Positions 1 to 8,835 of a DNA stretch of 64,000 nucleotides are shown here, piece after piece. Below the pieces are notes generated by a model. The model made no database searches. It was not told the DNA's origin and saw nothing but the letters and a program-made list of their open reading frames with translations. The stretch comes from Dyella terrae (lineage in GTDB: Bacteria > Pseudomonadota > Gammaproteobacteria > Xanthomonadales > Rhodanobacteraceae), in the NCBI RefSeq assembly GCF_022394535.1, contig NZ_CP089414.1, positions 62,001 through 126,000 of the forward strand, read 5' to 3'. The position numbers and the translations under genes were made by a program. The number at the start of each line of letters is the position of its first letter. Position 1 is the first letter of the stretch.

Positions 1-23
1 GCATCGGCCAATGGCTGGCACCC

Positions 24-2234
24 GTGCAGGGCGCCGTGGGGCGGGCAAGGCGCGCCGTGTCGGCGCGTCTGCCGGTGGTGCCGTGGGCAAGCGTTGGCGA
101 CCGTGTGGACCGATGGTCTTCCGGGTTGGATCGCATTCCCTACCTCAAGCAGGTGATCCTGCTGCTCGCGTTCTTGGTGGCGGTCGCGTTCTGGACGACG
201 CCGTTGGCCATCGACGCTCAGTTCCGCTTGTTTATCCTGGTATGCGCAGTGATGATCATTGCGCGGCGCATTCCGGGGCGCTGGCCGACCATGCTGATGG
301 TGTCGCTGTCGATCCTGATGACGGGCCGCTACATGTGGTGGCGCATCACGCAGACGCTCAATTTCGCCACGCCGATTGAGGCGGTTTTCGGCTACTTGCT
401 GTTCGCTGCGGAGATTTACACCTGGATCGTGCTGTTCTTCGGTTATATCCAGACGGCATGGCCGTTGAACCGCCAACCCAAGCCTTTGCCAGAGGATACG
501 GACAGCTGGCCCACGGTGGACGTCTATATCCCCACCTACAACGAACCGCTGACGGTGGTGAGCCCGGCGGTACTGGCCGCCAAGAGCATGGACTGGCCGA
601 GCGACAAGCTGCGTGTCTATCTGCTGGACGATGGCAGCCGCGAGGAGTTCGCGCGTTTCGCCGATGCGGTGGGCGTGGGCTACCTCACGCGCGAGGAGCA
701 CCGCTTCGCCAAGGCCGGCAACATCAATCACGCACTGGCGATGACCAGCGGCGAATTCGTTGCCATCTTCGACTGCGACCACATTCCCACGCGCTCGTTC
801 TTGCAAACGACCATGGGCGAGTTTATTGCGGATCCCAAGTGCGCCATGGTGCAGACGCCGCACCATTTCTTTTCACCGGACCCGTTCGAGCGCAACTACG
901 ACACCTTTCTGCGCATTCCCAACGAAGGCAGCCTGTTCTACGGGCTGATTCAGGACGGCAATGACTTTTGGAACGCCACGTTCTTCTGCGGGTCGTGCGC
1001 GGTGATCCGTCGCGCGCCACTGATGGAAGTGGGTGGCATCGCGGTGGAGACCGTCACGGAGGATGCGCACACCTCGCTCAAGCTCCATCGCCGGGGCTAT
1101 CGCACGGCGTACCTTCGCATCGTGCAGGCGGCGGGACTCGCCACGGAAAGCCTATCCGGCCACATCGGGCAGCGCATCCGCTGGGCGCGGGGCATGGCGC
1201 AGATCTTCCGCATTGATAACCCGTGGCTAAAAAAGGGCCTCACGTTTTTCCAGCGCATCTGCTACAGCAATGCGATGCTGCACTTCTTCTACGGTATTCC
1301 TCGCCTGATTTTCCTGTCCATGCCATGTGCCTTTCTGTTCTTCGGACTGCACGTGTTTGGCGCGGACGCTATTTCCGTGATGGCCTACGTGTTCCCGTAC
1401 CTGTTTATTTCCGGGATGGCCAATTCGCGCATCCAGGGCCAATACCGCCATTCGTTCTGGGCCGAGGTCTACGAATCGGTGCTGGCGTGGTACACGGTGC
1501 TGCCCACCACCATTGCCTTCATCAACCCCAAGAAGGGCAAGTTCAACGTGACGGCCAAGGGTGGCCTGATCGAGAGTGAATACCTGGACTGGGCGACATC
1601 CAAGCCCTATGTGTGGTTGCTGGCGATCAATCTTGCAGGGTTGGTCGCGGGTATCGTGCGCATCTTCACCGTCCAGCGCGATGAACCGATCACCGTGCTG
1701 ATGAACATGGTGTGGGCTTTGTTCAACGTCGCCATGCTCGGTGCAGCGGTGGGCGTGGCCAAGGAGGCCCGACAAGTGCGCGTGTCGCACCATGTGCCGT
1801 TGTGTGTACCGGCGACACTGGTGCTTGCCGACGGAAAGACCATGGCCTGCAACACCGAGAACTACTCCACGGGCGGCCTGGGCATGGTGCTTCCCGAAGA
1901 ACTGAAGCTGGAGCGAGGGGCACCGCTCGGGGTGGCCTTGTCGCGCGGCGATATCGATTACTACTTCCCCGCGGTGGTGGCGCGCAACAGCGGCGTCCAT
2001 CTCGGCCTTAAGTTCGAGGAATGGTCGTACGAGAAGGAAACCCAACTAATCCAGTGCACCTTTGGTCGTGCTGACGCCTGGGTTCGCTGGGAAGAGGAGC
2101 TGGTTCCCGACGCGCCTTTGCAGAGTTTTGTCGAGGTGATCGAGATGGGCTACCAGGGTGTGCTACGACTTTTCGATGCCTGCCTGGACGCGGCAGAAGC
2201 CGTCTTCGTGCGGCGCCCGCGCCGGTCGGACTGA
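24..2234 (+). CDS. bcsA: cellulose synthase catalytic subunit BcsA
   Basis: Inner-membrane processive glycosyltransferase that polymerises UDP-glucose into cellulose and is normally activated by c-di-GMP. Visible are the GT2 motifs DDG (residues 202-204), DCDH (250-253), TED (345-347) and QRIRW (383-387), several membrane helices on both sides, and a C-terminal PilZ domain with NYSTGG. In the PilZ RxxxR position the sequence is RVSHH (586-590), so the second arginine appears to be histidine. The frame stays open from the GTG at 24 back to the window edge, so the true start may lie outside. It ends 11 bp before bcsG on the same strand, consistent with one operon. Confidence 0.95.
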   Translation: MQGAVGRARRAVSARLPVVPWASVGDRVDRWSSGLDRIPYLKQVILLLAFLVAVAFWTTPLAIDAQFRLFILVCAVMIIARRIPGRWPTMLMVSLSILMTGRYMWWRITQTLNFATPIEAVFGYLLFAAEIYTWIVLFFGYIQTAWPLNRQPKPLPEDTDSWPTVDVYIPTYNEPLTVVSPAVLAAKSMDWPSDKLRVYLLDDGSREEFARFADAVGVGYLTREEHRFAKAGNINHALAMTSGEFVAIFDCDHIPTRSFLQTTMGEFIADPKCAMVQTPHHFFSPDPFERNYDTFLRIPNEGSLFYGLIQDGNDFWNATFFCGSCAVIRRAPLMEVGGIAVETVTEDAHTSLKLHRRGYRTAYLRIVQAAGLATESLSGHIGQRIRWARGMAQIFRIDNPWLKKGLTFFQRICYSNAMLHFFYGIPRLIFLSMPCAFLFFGLHVFGADAISVMAYVFPYLFISGMANSRIQGQYRHSFWAEVYESVLAWYTVLPTTIAFINPKKGKFNVTAKGGLIESEYLDWATSKPYVWLLAINLAGLVAGIVRIFTVQRDEPITVLMNMVWALFNVAMLGAAVGVAKEARQVRVSHHVPLCVPATLVLADGKTMACNTENYSTGGLGMVLPEELKLERGAPLGVALSRGDIDYYFPAVVARNSGVHLGLKFEEWSYEKETQLIQCTFGRADAWVRWEEELVPDAPLQSFVEVIEMGYQGVLRLFDACLDAAEAVFVRRPRRSD

Positions 2235-2245
2235 TGGGGTAACGC

Positions 2246-3832
2246 ATGGGATTCTGGAATCTCTATTTCATTGCCAAGCTCTATCTGGCCGCGAAGGGCA
2301 GCATCCAGCCGATTTGGTGGCTCAACCTGCTGTTTGCGTTGGCGCTGCTGGTGCCACTGCATAAGCGTTGGCAGCGCGTGGTGAAGCAGATCGCGGCTGT
2401 GCTGCTGGGGGCGGCATTGCTTTACCACGAATCAGATCTGCCGCCGTTTGGTTACGTGCTCAGGCAGATTCCTGCGCTGGCGTCGTTCTCGCCCACCTAT
2501 CTGATGGAGCTGGCCCGTCGCGTGTTCACGCCTGCGATGGTCTACATCCCGATTGTCGTCATCGTGGTCTATGCGGTCATCAACCGTTGGGTGCGTGTTA
2601 CCACCTTCGTAGTGCTGGCGTTGATCGTCTTTCCACTGTGGCAAGGCATGGACACGTTGATCGCCAAGTCGCGGCAGGGGGATAGCTACGCTGCAGCGAA
2701 CCCACGAGCCGATGCGAATGCCGCCAATGCGGGCGCCACGGGAGCCACCGGAAGCTACGACGAGCAATTGGCTGCTTTCCATCACACGGAGAAGAGTCGC
2801 CGCGTGGCGTTCTTTCCGCCGGACAAGGATCCGGATTCGCAGTTCGACATCATCGTCATCCACATCTGTTCGTTGTCGTGGGATGACCTGGACGTTGTCA
2901 ACATGCGTGACAATCCGCTGTTCGGCAAATTCGACTATGTGTTCAAGAACTTCAGTAGCGCAGCCAGTTACAGCGGACCCGCAGCGATCCGCTTGCTGCG
3001 CGCGTCGTGCGGACAAGAGAGCCACCAAGAGCTGTACGGCGCCGCGCCGCAGGAGTGCCACGTGTTTGCAGACTTGGCGGCCGCTGGCTACGACGTGCAG
3101 TTCATGATGAACCACAACGGACGCTTCGATGATTTCATCGGCACCGTCCAACGCGAAATAGGCCTGTCCGGCATTCAGCCGCAGCCGACTGATGGCCTGC
3201 CGCCCTTCATGCGGGAGTTCGACGGTTCCCAACTGGTCAACGATTACGACGCGTTGGCGCGCTGGTATCAGGGCGTTGCCGCCAAGAAGGGTGGGCCGGT
3301 GGCGTTGTACTACAACACGGTATCGATGCATGACGGAAATCGCCTGCCCAACAACAATATGACCAGCCTGCAGTCCTATCCCATCCGGTTGACCCGGTTA
3401 CTGGGCGACATCGACCGGCTCACTGAGGTGATCGCGCACTCGGGCCGCAAGGCCATGATCATCTTCGTACCCGAACATGGTGCCGCGCTGCGGGGCGACG
3501 CAGGGCAAATTTCTGGCCTGCGCGAGATCCCCACGCCACGCATTATCAACGTTCCGGTCGGTGTGAAACTGGTCGGCCTGCCACCGGGCAAAGCGCCGGC
3601 AGGGCACACCATTTCCATCGACACGCCCACCAGCTACCTGGCGCTTGCCCAATTGATGTCGAACCTTGTGGCCAACAGCCCATTCAAGGCCGATGCACCG
3701 GCGCTGGACCAGTACGCGCATGATCTGCCGCAGACCCGTCTGGTGGGCGAAAACGAGAACACCGTGACCCTGAGTACCGCTAACGGCTACGTGATCCACA
3801 CACCAGATGGCGTCTGGATGGAGGGCAAGTGA
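2246..3832 (+). CDS. bcsG: cellulose phosphoethanolamine transferase BcsG
   Basis: Membrane-anchored alkaline-phosphatase-fold enzyme that decorates cellulose with phosphoethanolamine in the periplasm. The N-terminal third (about 1-140) holds hydrophobic membrane helices. The periplasmic domain has Cys208 (HICSLSW) and Ser243 (SYSGP). Their spacing of 35 equals that of Cys243/Ser278 in E. coli BcsG, so Ser243 is the expected nucleophile. His362 (SMHDGN) and Glu410-His411 (PEHG) fit the zinc ligands. The length of 528 aa is close to the family's about 560. It lies directly behind bcsA and overlaps the next gene by TGATG, so the three are probably co-translated. Confidence 0.93.
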   Translation: MGFWNLYFIAKLYLAAKGSIQPIWWLNLLFALALLVPLHKRWQRVVKQIAAVLLGAALLYHESDLPPFGYVLRQIPALASFSPTYLMELARRVFTPAMVYIPIVVIVVYAVINRWVRVTTFVVLALIVFPLWQGMDTLIAKSRQGDSYAAANPRADANAANAGATGATGSYDEQLAAFHHTEKSRRVAFFPPDKDPDSQFDIIVIHICSLSWDDLDVVNMRDNPLFGKFDYVFKNFSSAASYSGPAAIRLLRASCGQESHQELYGAAPQECHVFADLAAAGYDVQFMMNHNGRFDDFIGTVQREIGLSGIQPQPTDGLPPFMREFDGSQLVNDYDALARWYQGVAAKKGGPVALYYNTVSMHDGNRLPNNNMTSLQSYPIRLTRLLGDIDRLTEVIAHSGRKAMIIFVPEHGAALRGDAGQISGLREIPTPRIINVPVGVKLVGLPPGKAPAGHTISIDTPTSYLALAQLMSNLVANSPFKADAPALDQYAHDLPQTRLVGENENTVTLSTANGYVIHTPDGVWMEGK

Positions 3833-4026
3833 TGGCTGCGCCACGTGATCCGCATGAGCGGATGCTTCCCAATGATATTGAAACCTATGCGCGCTACGTC
3901 GAAGGTGTGGACCCTTTGCGTTACTTCGATAGCCAATTGAACGAGGTGCGCGAGGCGGCGCGCAAGCGTTGGCCGTTGCTCGCAGACGTGCTGTACCCAG
4001 ATGATGCGGGATCCGCACCTCGGTAG
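3832..4026 (+). CDS. bcsR: BcsR-like small cellulose biosynthesis protein
   Basis: Small soluble protein of 64 aa. The stretch REAARKRWPLLADVL resembles the conserved AAALKRWPLLAE end of E. coli BcsR (YhjR), an accessory partner of BcsQ and BcsA in the cellulose secretion complex. I chose the ATG at 3832, which overlaps the bcsG stop as TGATG. A GTG one codon earlier is also open. The position after bcsG differs from enterobacteria, where bcsR heads the operon. The assignment rests on one short motif plus context. Confidence 0.7.
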   Translation: MAAPRDPHERMLPNDIETYARYVEGVDPLRYFDSQLNEVREAARKRWPLLADVLYPDDAGSAPR

Positions 4027-4030
4027 TAGT

Positions 4031-5794
4031 TCACGCCAGCGGTGCGGTTTCCACTCGGTTGCGGCCGCCTTCCTTGGCGCGATAGAGCAGGGCATCGGCT
4101 TCGCGCAGTAGAGATTCGACATCAATCGAGTTGCCATCATCGCGCCGGGCAAACGCCACGCCGATACTGACGGTGAAACCAAAGCTCTGTCCGTCGGCAG
4201 TGACCGTTGTTTCATCGTGCAGGCGAAGGCGTAGCCGCTCGGCCAGCGCGTGTGCCTGCTGTGATTCCTGCACACGCGACAGCACGACGAACTCTTCGCC
4301 ACCGAAGCGAGCAACGATGTCGTCGGCGCGCACGGTTTCACGGCAGACGCTGGCCAGCAGCACGAGCGCCTTGTCACCGCTGTCATGGCCGTAGGTGTCG
4401 TTGATGCGCTTGAAGTGGTCGATATCCATCAGCAGAAGCGCCACCACGGGGTCATTGCTGCGCTCGTCAGCCAGCAACACGTGCGACCGACTTTCGAACG
4501 CGCGTCGGTTGAGCAGGCCGGTCAACGTGTCGGTTTCGGCCATGGTCTTCAGCTCGCCGATCAGGCGTTTGCGTTCCTTTTCCAACTTCAGACGCCTGGC
4601 GTCGTTCTCCTTGAGCACGCGTAAGGCGCTGAACAACTCTCGAACTTCGCTGCCGTATTGCTTGCGTGGCAGCGATACCGACGGATTGCCCGAAGCAATG
4701 GCGAGAATGACACGCCGTGCTTCCACGAAAGGCCGAATGATCCGCTCACGGAATCGCCAGATCATGAGCAGCAAGAGGCCGGTCAGCAGCGCCGCGAAAA
4801 TGCCTGAGGCGACCAGATAGATGAGGTGCCATCGCAAACTGTCGCGGATGGTGCTTTGCGTGAGCGCCAAGGCATCGTCGCGGAAGCGGTTGATGGGGAT
4901 GATCAGGGGGCCGTATCGCTCGTAAACCCTCAGAGGAAGCTCGTCCGCGCCAGATGGACGCTGCGCCGACTGCCGTAGATGATCGATCAAGGTGAGGGCA
5001 TCACCAAAGTAGCGCTTGTCGATGTCCGCGTAGTCGGATCGCAACAGCGCGGGAAGGACGCGGATGCTGGGTTCCATCAATAGCCGTAGCTGGTCGATCT
5101 TGCCCAGTGTGCGCGCAATATCGAACGTTTCCTGCTCGGTGAGTGTGCGGCGTGCTATCAGTGCCGGGGCGAACTGTGACACGAGCATGCCGGCATGTTC
5201 GCGCAGCAGTGCGGAGAGTCGCGCGACGAGCAGATAGCTCTGCACATCGGCGTTCTCGCGGATCACACCCATCGCGCCAGTTTCGGCAATGGATGACAGC
5301 TGAGGGATCGTATCGGCCAGGTGCGCGAATCCATCCAGCGCGGCCGTGTTGGTGTGCTCGTTCCGTGCCATGCTGCGCAAGGCGTCGAGATGCTGTCGTG
5401 CGTCCGCCAACTGACTGCGCGTGCGTTCCCACTGGGGCACCAATGACGCGCAATGCCTGCAATCGGGATCGTGCAAGGCGGTACCCAGTTTGTTCAGGCG
5501 CGTATCCGTTTCCTGCCGAGCGGCCGTCATGGCGTTGAGTTGCTCCGCGCTCGGGGCAGCGTCGGCGACTAGCACTGCAAAGGTAGGGCGGCGCTCGCTG
5601 GAAACGTCAGCCATGGCGCGCAGCGCCGCCTGCACAGCGATGAACTCCTTATCGGCTTCATAGGCGTCCCAATAACCACGCCATTGCGTGCCGAACAGCC
5701 ACAGTACGAGCCCCACCACGACGAGATACAGGGTGGTGACGATGTAGCGAAACCGTCGATTGATCGATTCGCCAGATGGCACGGTGGATGGCAT
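4031..5794 (-). CDS. membrane diguanylate cyclase (GGDEF)
   Basis: Makes c-di-GMP from two GTP. An N-terminal helix at about 17-35 and a second near 330-355 enclose a mostly helical periplasmic or sensor region of about 290 residues, followed by a short linker and a GGDEF domain. The active motif GGEEF is intact (498-502) and is preceded by RADD, an inhibitory I-site RxxD, five residues upstream. I chose the ATG at 5794 because the open frame beyond it (to 6103) is low-complexity and lacks conserved character. It ends 4 bp from bcsR, convergent to the cellulose operon, which suggests it may supply c-di-GMP to BcsA. Confidence 0.9.
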   Translation of the reverse strand: MPSTVPSGESINRRFRYIVTTLYLVVVGLVLWLFGTQWRGYWDAYEADKEFIAVQAALRAMADVSSERRPTFAVLVADAAPSAEQLNAMTAARQETDTRLNKLGTALHDPDCRHCASLVPQWERTRSQLADARQHLDALRSMARNEHTNTAALDGFAHLADTIPQLSSIAETGAMGVIRENADVQSYLLVARLSALLREHAGMLVSQFAPALIARRTLTEQETFDIARTLGKIDQLRLLMEPSIRVLPALLRSDYADIDKRYFGDALTLIDHLRQSAQRPSGADELPLRVYERYGPLIIPINRFRDDALALTQSTIRDSLRWHLIYLVASGIFAALLTGLLLLMIWRFRERIIRPFVEARRVILAIASGNPSVSLPRKQYGSEVRELFSALRVLKENDARRLKLEKERKRLIGELKTMAETDTLTGLLNRRAFESRSHVLLADERSNDPVVALLLMDIDHFKRINDTYGHDSGDKALVLLASVCRETVRADDIVARFGGEEFVVLSRVQESQQAHALAERLRLRLHDETTVTADGQSFGFTVSIGVAFARRDDGNSIDVESLLREADALLYRAKEGGRNRVETAPLA

Positions 5795-6154
5795 GCGCGC
5801 GCGTGGTCCCGAGCAGCAGGTAGTCCCTAGGAGAGGACGATCGCAGCGCTGGCTCCCTGCGCGTCTGGACGGGCGCGATGCACCCATGCAACCGTCCTGG
5901 CGTGTCTTCCCCCTGTTACGGTGCACAGTCTCGGCGGCGGTCCGTGATGGCTCCGTGGGCAAGCGTCCATGGACGACAGCCGATCCTGCCGAAGCTGCTG
6001 GATCTGCGGGTGGATGCGTGGCGCTTGGTGAGCGAGCGGGTCGGCGCAGGGTAGGGAGTTCATCTTTGCCGCCAACTTCAACGAACGGCGCACCCTGCAT
6101 CACGGCATCGTGGACGCCTCCGCCGCGGTTACCGAGCCGGGTAACGGAGGCCCT
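5795..6154. other. gene-free interval
   Basis: About 360 bp between two minus-strand genes. Frames are open on both strands because of high GC, but I see no convincing protein, terminator or RNA. It probably contains the promoter of the diguanylate cyclase. Confidence 0.5.
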
Positions 6155-6921
6155 TCATGCATGCTGAAGAGATGCCAGCAGCGCGTGCAGATTCTGTGGA
6201 ACGATACGAATGAGCCCGCCACGCGGACTATCGATGTCCGCGATGAGCATAAAGGACACCGCCACCACCAGCGGCAGCACCAATAGCAGCCCTCGTTGCG
6301 AGCCCACCTTGAACGATCCCATGCCCACCAGCAGGTTACTGCCGAGCGCCACCACCATCATCAGCAACCACGCGGCGACGGGTATGCGGTTCCACCAGGC
6401 GGCCTGCGTATAGCCTTCCGAATTCAGCACGTCGTTCATGCCCGCCACGACCAGGGCCGTGATCGGGCTGGGTTGCAGGCCGGCAGGCGCGGCCATCCCC
6501 GCCCACAAACTGGCCTGCAGTGCGTTCTTGCGCGCGGCAATGGCCGGGAGCTGACTGCGATCGGTGGTTTCGTAGAAGGTGATGCGCTGTTCCAGATAGC
6601 TGACTAGCAGGGGACGCAACTTGGTCGCGTCCTCGGGCGGCAGCAGATCCAGGCGGACGTACTCCGTGCCGATGGCGTTGGCTTCCGCTTCCTCGTAGTT
6701 CTTGCGCTGGTCGTAGCGGCTGATGGCCATGGAAAAGCTGAAACCGATGATCAGGCCAAGCAGGGTCAGCGTGGCACCTTGCACTACGTTGAACGTATCG
6801 GCCGCCTCCCCTTGTTCGCAGAACCCCTGCGTGCCCACCACGCGCCGACGCGCTCGGCAATCCACATGCCGATCAGCGACAAGACAAACACCACAAGCGG
6901 GTGATTAAGGGTGAAACTCAT
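6155..6921 (-). pseudogene. frameshifted membrane protein, DUF4239/bestrophin-like
   Basis: Two overlapping frames make one protein. The first starts at the ATG 6921 behind AAAGGGG (MSFTLNHPLVVFVLSL... with one membrane helix). The second continues from GEAADTFNVVQGATLTLLG to the stop at 6155, with further helices near the C terminus (WLLMMVVALGSNLLVG and GLLLVLPLVVAVSFML). They join at a run of four G (minus strand, near 6808-6811), and one extra base would restore a single frame of about 255 aa. The layout of two N-terminal helices, a soluble middle and two C-terminal helices is typical of the DUF4239/bestrophin-like family. The function is unknown. It may be a real mutation or a sequence error. 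Confidence 0.65.
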
Positions 6922-7152
6922 GCGGGTGCCCCTTTGGCGAATGGCGACTGGCGTCGCGCGGCGGCCACAGTGTACGGACACTTGCGAAGTGAGAGTGAAG
7001 GGGCTGCGGTGTCCGGTTGGCCAATGTTCTGCGCCTCGTTAGGGGCGGCCAAGCCTCCAGAAGACACCTCTTCGCTCGCTGTGTTTGTGCTTAATTTCGG
7101 AGGTGTCCGATGTTGGGATCGAGCACTGTTTTCTACGATAGCCCTGCCGGCC

Positions 7153-7240
7153 CTAACTCGGGGTTAGGTAAGGGCAGCTAAGTGCACGGATTGAAGGTGC
7201 TGCCCGCTGGTCGGCCGGGCCCCTTAGTGGGCCCGTTTTT
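7153..7240 (+). ncRNA. candidate small RNA ending in intrinsic terminator
   Basis: There is no plus-strand gene here, yet a perfect intrinsic terminator is present: CGGGCCC (7216-7222), loop CTTAGT, GGGCCCG (7229-7235), then TTTTT. About 50 bp upstream a second hairpin occurs (CCTAAC 7153-7158 / GTTAGG 7164-7169). A terminator without an upstream ORF suggests a short untranslated transcript. The 5' end is unknown and I see no similarity to a known RNA. The rest of 6922-7405 holds nothing else I can support. Confidence 0.35.
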
Positions 7241-7307
7241 CTAGCAGTATGTCGACCGCCTGCTACGTCAGATGTTGGGTAGAAGAGGCGATTCATGACC
7301 TTCACCC

Positions 7308-7332
7308 AAAAAAAGCCGCCCAGAAGGCGGCT
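7308..7332 (-). terminator. intrinsic terminator of the 7406-7633 gene
   Basis: Read on the minus strand: AGCCGCC-TTCT-GGGCGGCT followed by seven T. It lies about 75 bp after the stop of the minus-strand small gene. Confidence 0.8.
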
Positions 7333-7405
7333 CGTTTGGATTCGTTTACCCCAGTAGGTTTCAGCTGTCCGCCATCGGCTTTCGCGGGCGACACAACTTC
7401 AACGC

Positions 7406-7633
7406 TCATGCCGCCTTCTTGGTTCCTTCAATTACTTTTCGCGCGTCAGCCGCGGCGGACAAAGCGTTGATCACGTCGGAGTCAGTGAACCATTCGTTTG
7501 CAAGAATGGCATCCAACTCATCGACCCACCGTTGATGTCTTTCCAGATCGATATGCCTGATGCCCTTCGCGGTAACCCACGCGATATGTTTAAGGTGATG
7601 ATCCCGAATCTGTTCGATGGTCTGCCGGTTCAC
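7406..7633 (-). CDS. small hypothetical protein
   Basis: 75 aa, starting at a GTG with a good ribosome site (AAGGA seven bases upstream). It is hydrophilic and mostly helical, with no cysteines, signal peptide or membrane segment. I do not recognise the family. It has its own terminator downstream and sits between an unrelated membrane gene and the native 3' flank of ssrA, so it is chromosomal rather than part of the island. Confidence 0.6.
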   Translation of the reverse strand: MNRQTIEQIRDHHLKHIAWVTAKGIRHIDLERHQRWVDELDAILANEWFTDSDVINALSAAADARKVIEGTKKAA

Positions 7634-7852
7634 AGAGCGTCCTTGGGCCAGTATTGGTGATGGGGCATGGTCTAGAGAGCGCTTCTCTAGCGCGAGTTAA
7701 TGAACTCGAGATTTACACATCCATATCCAGAAGGAATATCGGAAAAATCCGAATAGCTCGCAAAAGAATCTCATTGAGGGAGGGCACTGTGTGGGGTATC
7801 GACGCTGAGGCGTGCCATGGTGGTTCACTTCCGGAAAGAAAGTCCCGTGAAC

Positions 7853-7886
7853 AAAAAAAGCCCGGCGATTTCTCGCCGGGCTTTTT
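7853..7886 (-). terminator. bidirectional terminator, native ssrA terminator
   Basis: AGCCCGGCGA-TTTC-TCGCCGGGCT flanked by A7 and T5. Before the island inserted, this lay a few bases beyond the 3' end of ssrA (minus strand) and would have terminated tmRNA transcription. The interval 7634-7852 before it has no supported gene. Confidence 0.75.
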
Positions 7887-7890
7887 CTTC

Positions 7891-7906
7891 ATTGGTGGAG
7901 GTGGCG
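7891..7906 (+). repeat. attL, 16-bp direct repeat
   Basis: ATTGGTGGAGGTGGCG, identical to 34035-34050. It is the 3'-terminal part of tmRNA (CGCCACCTCCACCA on the minus strand), marking the left junction of the island. Confidence 0.88.
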
Positions 7907-7968
7907 TCCATCAAACGAAGATGTGTGTGTCGCAAGCGGCTGGGGTTCTGCCATTCGCTCGTTCGTTA

Positions 7969-7989
7969 GTTGCCCCCAAAGTTGCCCCC
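7969..7989 (+). repeat. integrase arm-type repeats, left end
   Basis: Two copies of GTTGCCCCC at 7969-7977 and 7981-7989, spaced 12 bp. The same word occurs three times at the right end beside the integrase. Paired short repeats at both ends of an integrative element are characteristic of arm-binding sites of tyrosine integrases. This is inferred from position and sequence. Confidence 0.6.
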
Positions 7990-8154
7990 GGACACTAACG
8001 GCTCGGCTAAGTGCTAAACGCCAATTGGTCGGGTTTTTCCAGCTAAGTCGGCCAGCTCGTCTTTTATTTGTCAGCGGCAAAGGCCATTGGCTTTTCTTAT
8101 GGCAGCAGCACCGCGATCCTGAACGTGATTATTATTTTTTGGTTAAAAAGATGG

Positions 8155-8211
8155 GATTTGTAAGAAAGATATCGATTTGTAAGAAAGATATCGATTTGTA
8201 AGAAAGATATT
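8155..8211 (+). repeat. three tandem 19-bp iteron-like repeats
   Basis: GATTTGTAAGAAAGATATC is repeated directly at 8155-8173, 8174-8192 and 8193-8211 (last base T), in an AT-rich stretch. It lies 240 bp before an AlpA regulator and 625 bp before a HUH Rep-like gene. Iterons of this size usually bind a replication or regulatory protein, so an origin or operator is plausible. The rest of 7990-8449 shows only promoter-like AT-rich sequence. Confidence 0.75.
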
Positions 8212-8449
8212 TTTGTCACCGACCCTAGGGTTTCGAAAGCGCCGTCAGGGCCCCTCAGAATGGATATTTTGAATTCGCCCTAGCTACCCGAGGGTTCGCC
8301 TTGCCTCTTGCCCACTGGTGCGTAGAGCAGCACTGGCGCAGTCTCAGGGGCATCACGTGGAAGCTGAATTGCCATGTAAGTAGCTGATTGTATTGAGATG
8401 TCTGGATGATGATCATAGCGACTCCAGACCACAAGCTTAGGGGGTACCA

Positions 8450-8650
8450 ATGGCAGCTTCAGCTAAAACGATTCGATTCATTCGCCTTCCCGCCGTTCTG
8501 GCGAGGGTTGGCCTGTCTCGTACGCAGATCTACAAGATGATCGGCGATGGACAGTTCCCGGCGCAGGTCCGCCTATCCGCAAGGACGGTGGCGTGGTTAG
8601 AAGATCAAGTCGTTGATTGGATGAATCAGCGCTTGGTTGACGCTTGCTAA
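8450..8650 (+). CDS. alpA: AlpA-family DNA-binding regulator / excisionase-like
   Basis: 66 aa with a MerR/Xis-like winged helix: LARVGLSRTQIYKMI followed by FPAQVRLSARTVAWL and an acidic tail helix. AlpA proteins regulate integrase or excision genes in P4-like elements. A GGGGG ribosome site lies 5 bases before the ATG. Its position at the far end of the island from the integrase fits a role in excision or in regulation of the Rep module. Confidence 0.85.
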   Translation: MAASAKTIRFIRLPAVLARVGLSRTQIYKMIGDGQFPAQVRLSARTVAWLEDQVVDWMNQRLVDAC

Positions 8651-8835
8651 GTGCAGCATCTTTCTAGCACGGCGAGTACACGGGACTCGCAGCTCTACTA
8701 AATAGAGCAGGTGCATCCGCTGGCATATGGTCAAACTAGCCAGCAAACACCCTTCAACTTGGCATATCAACTGGCGAACTTCGGTTCGATCAGAGGGAGT
8801 CTATTGCCTAAAGAAACTTCTACTAGGAGATATCA

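Noticed and set aside
5795..6103. N-terminal extension of the diguanylate cyclase to 6103
   Set aside because: Low-complexity Arg/Pro/Ser sequence before the membrane anchor with no ribosome site. The ATG at 5794 gives a normal membrane-sensor N terminus.
7654..7998. 114-codon plus-strand frame across the ssrA terminator and attL
   Set aside because: It runs through a terminator and the att site and has no recognisable protein character.
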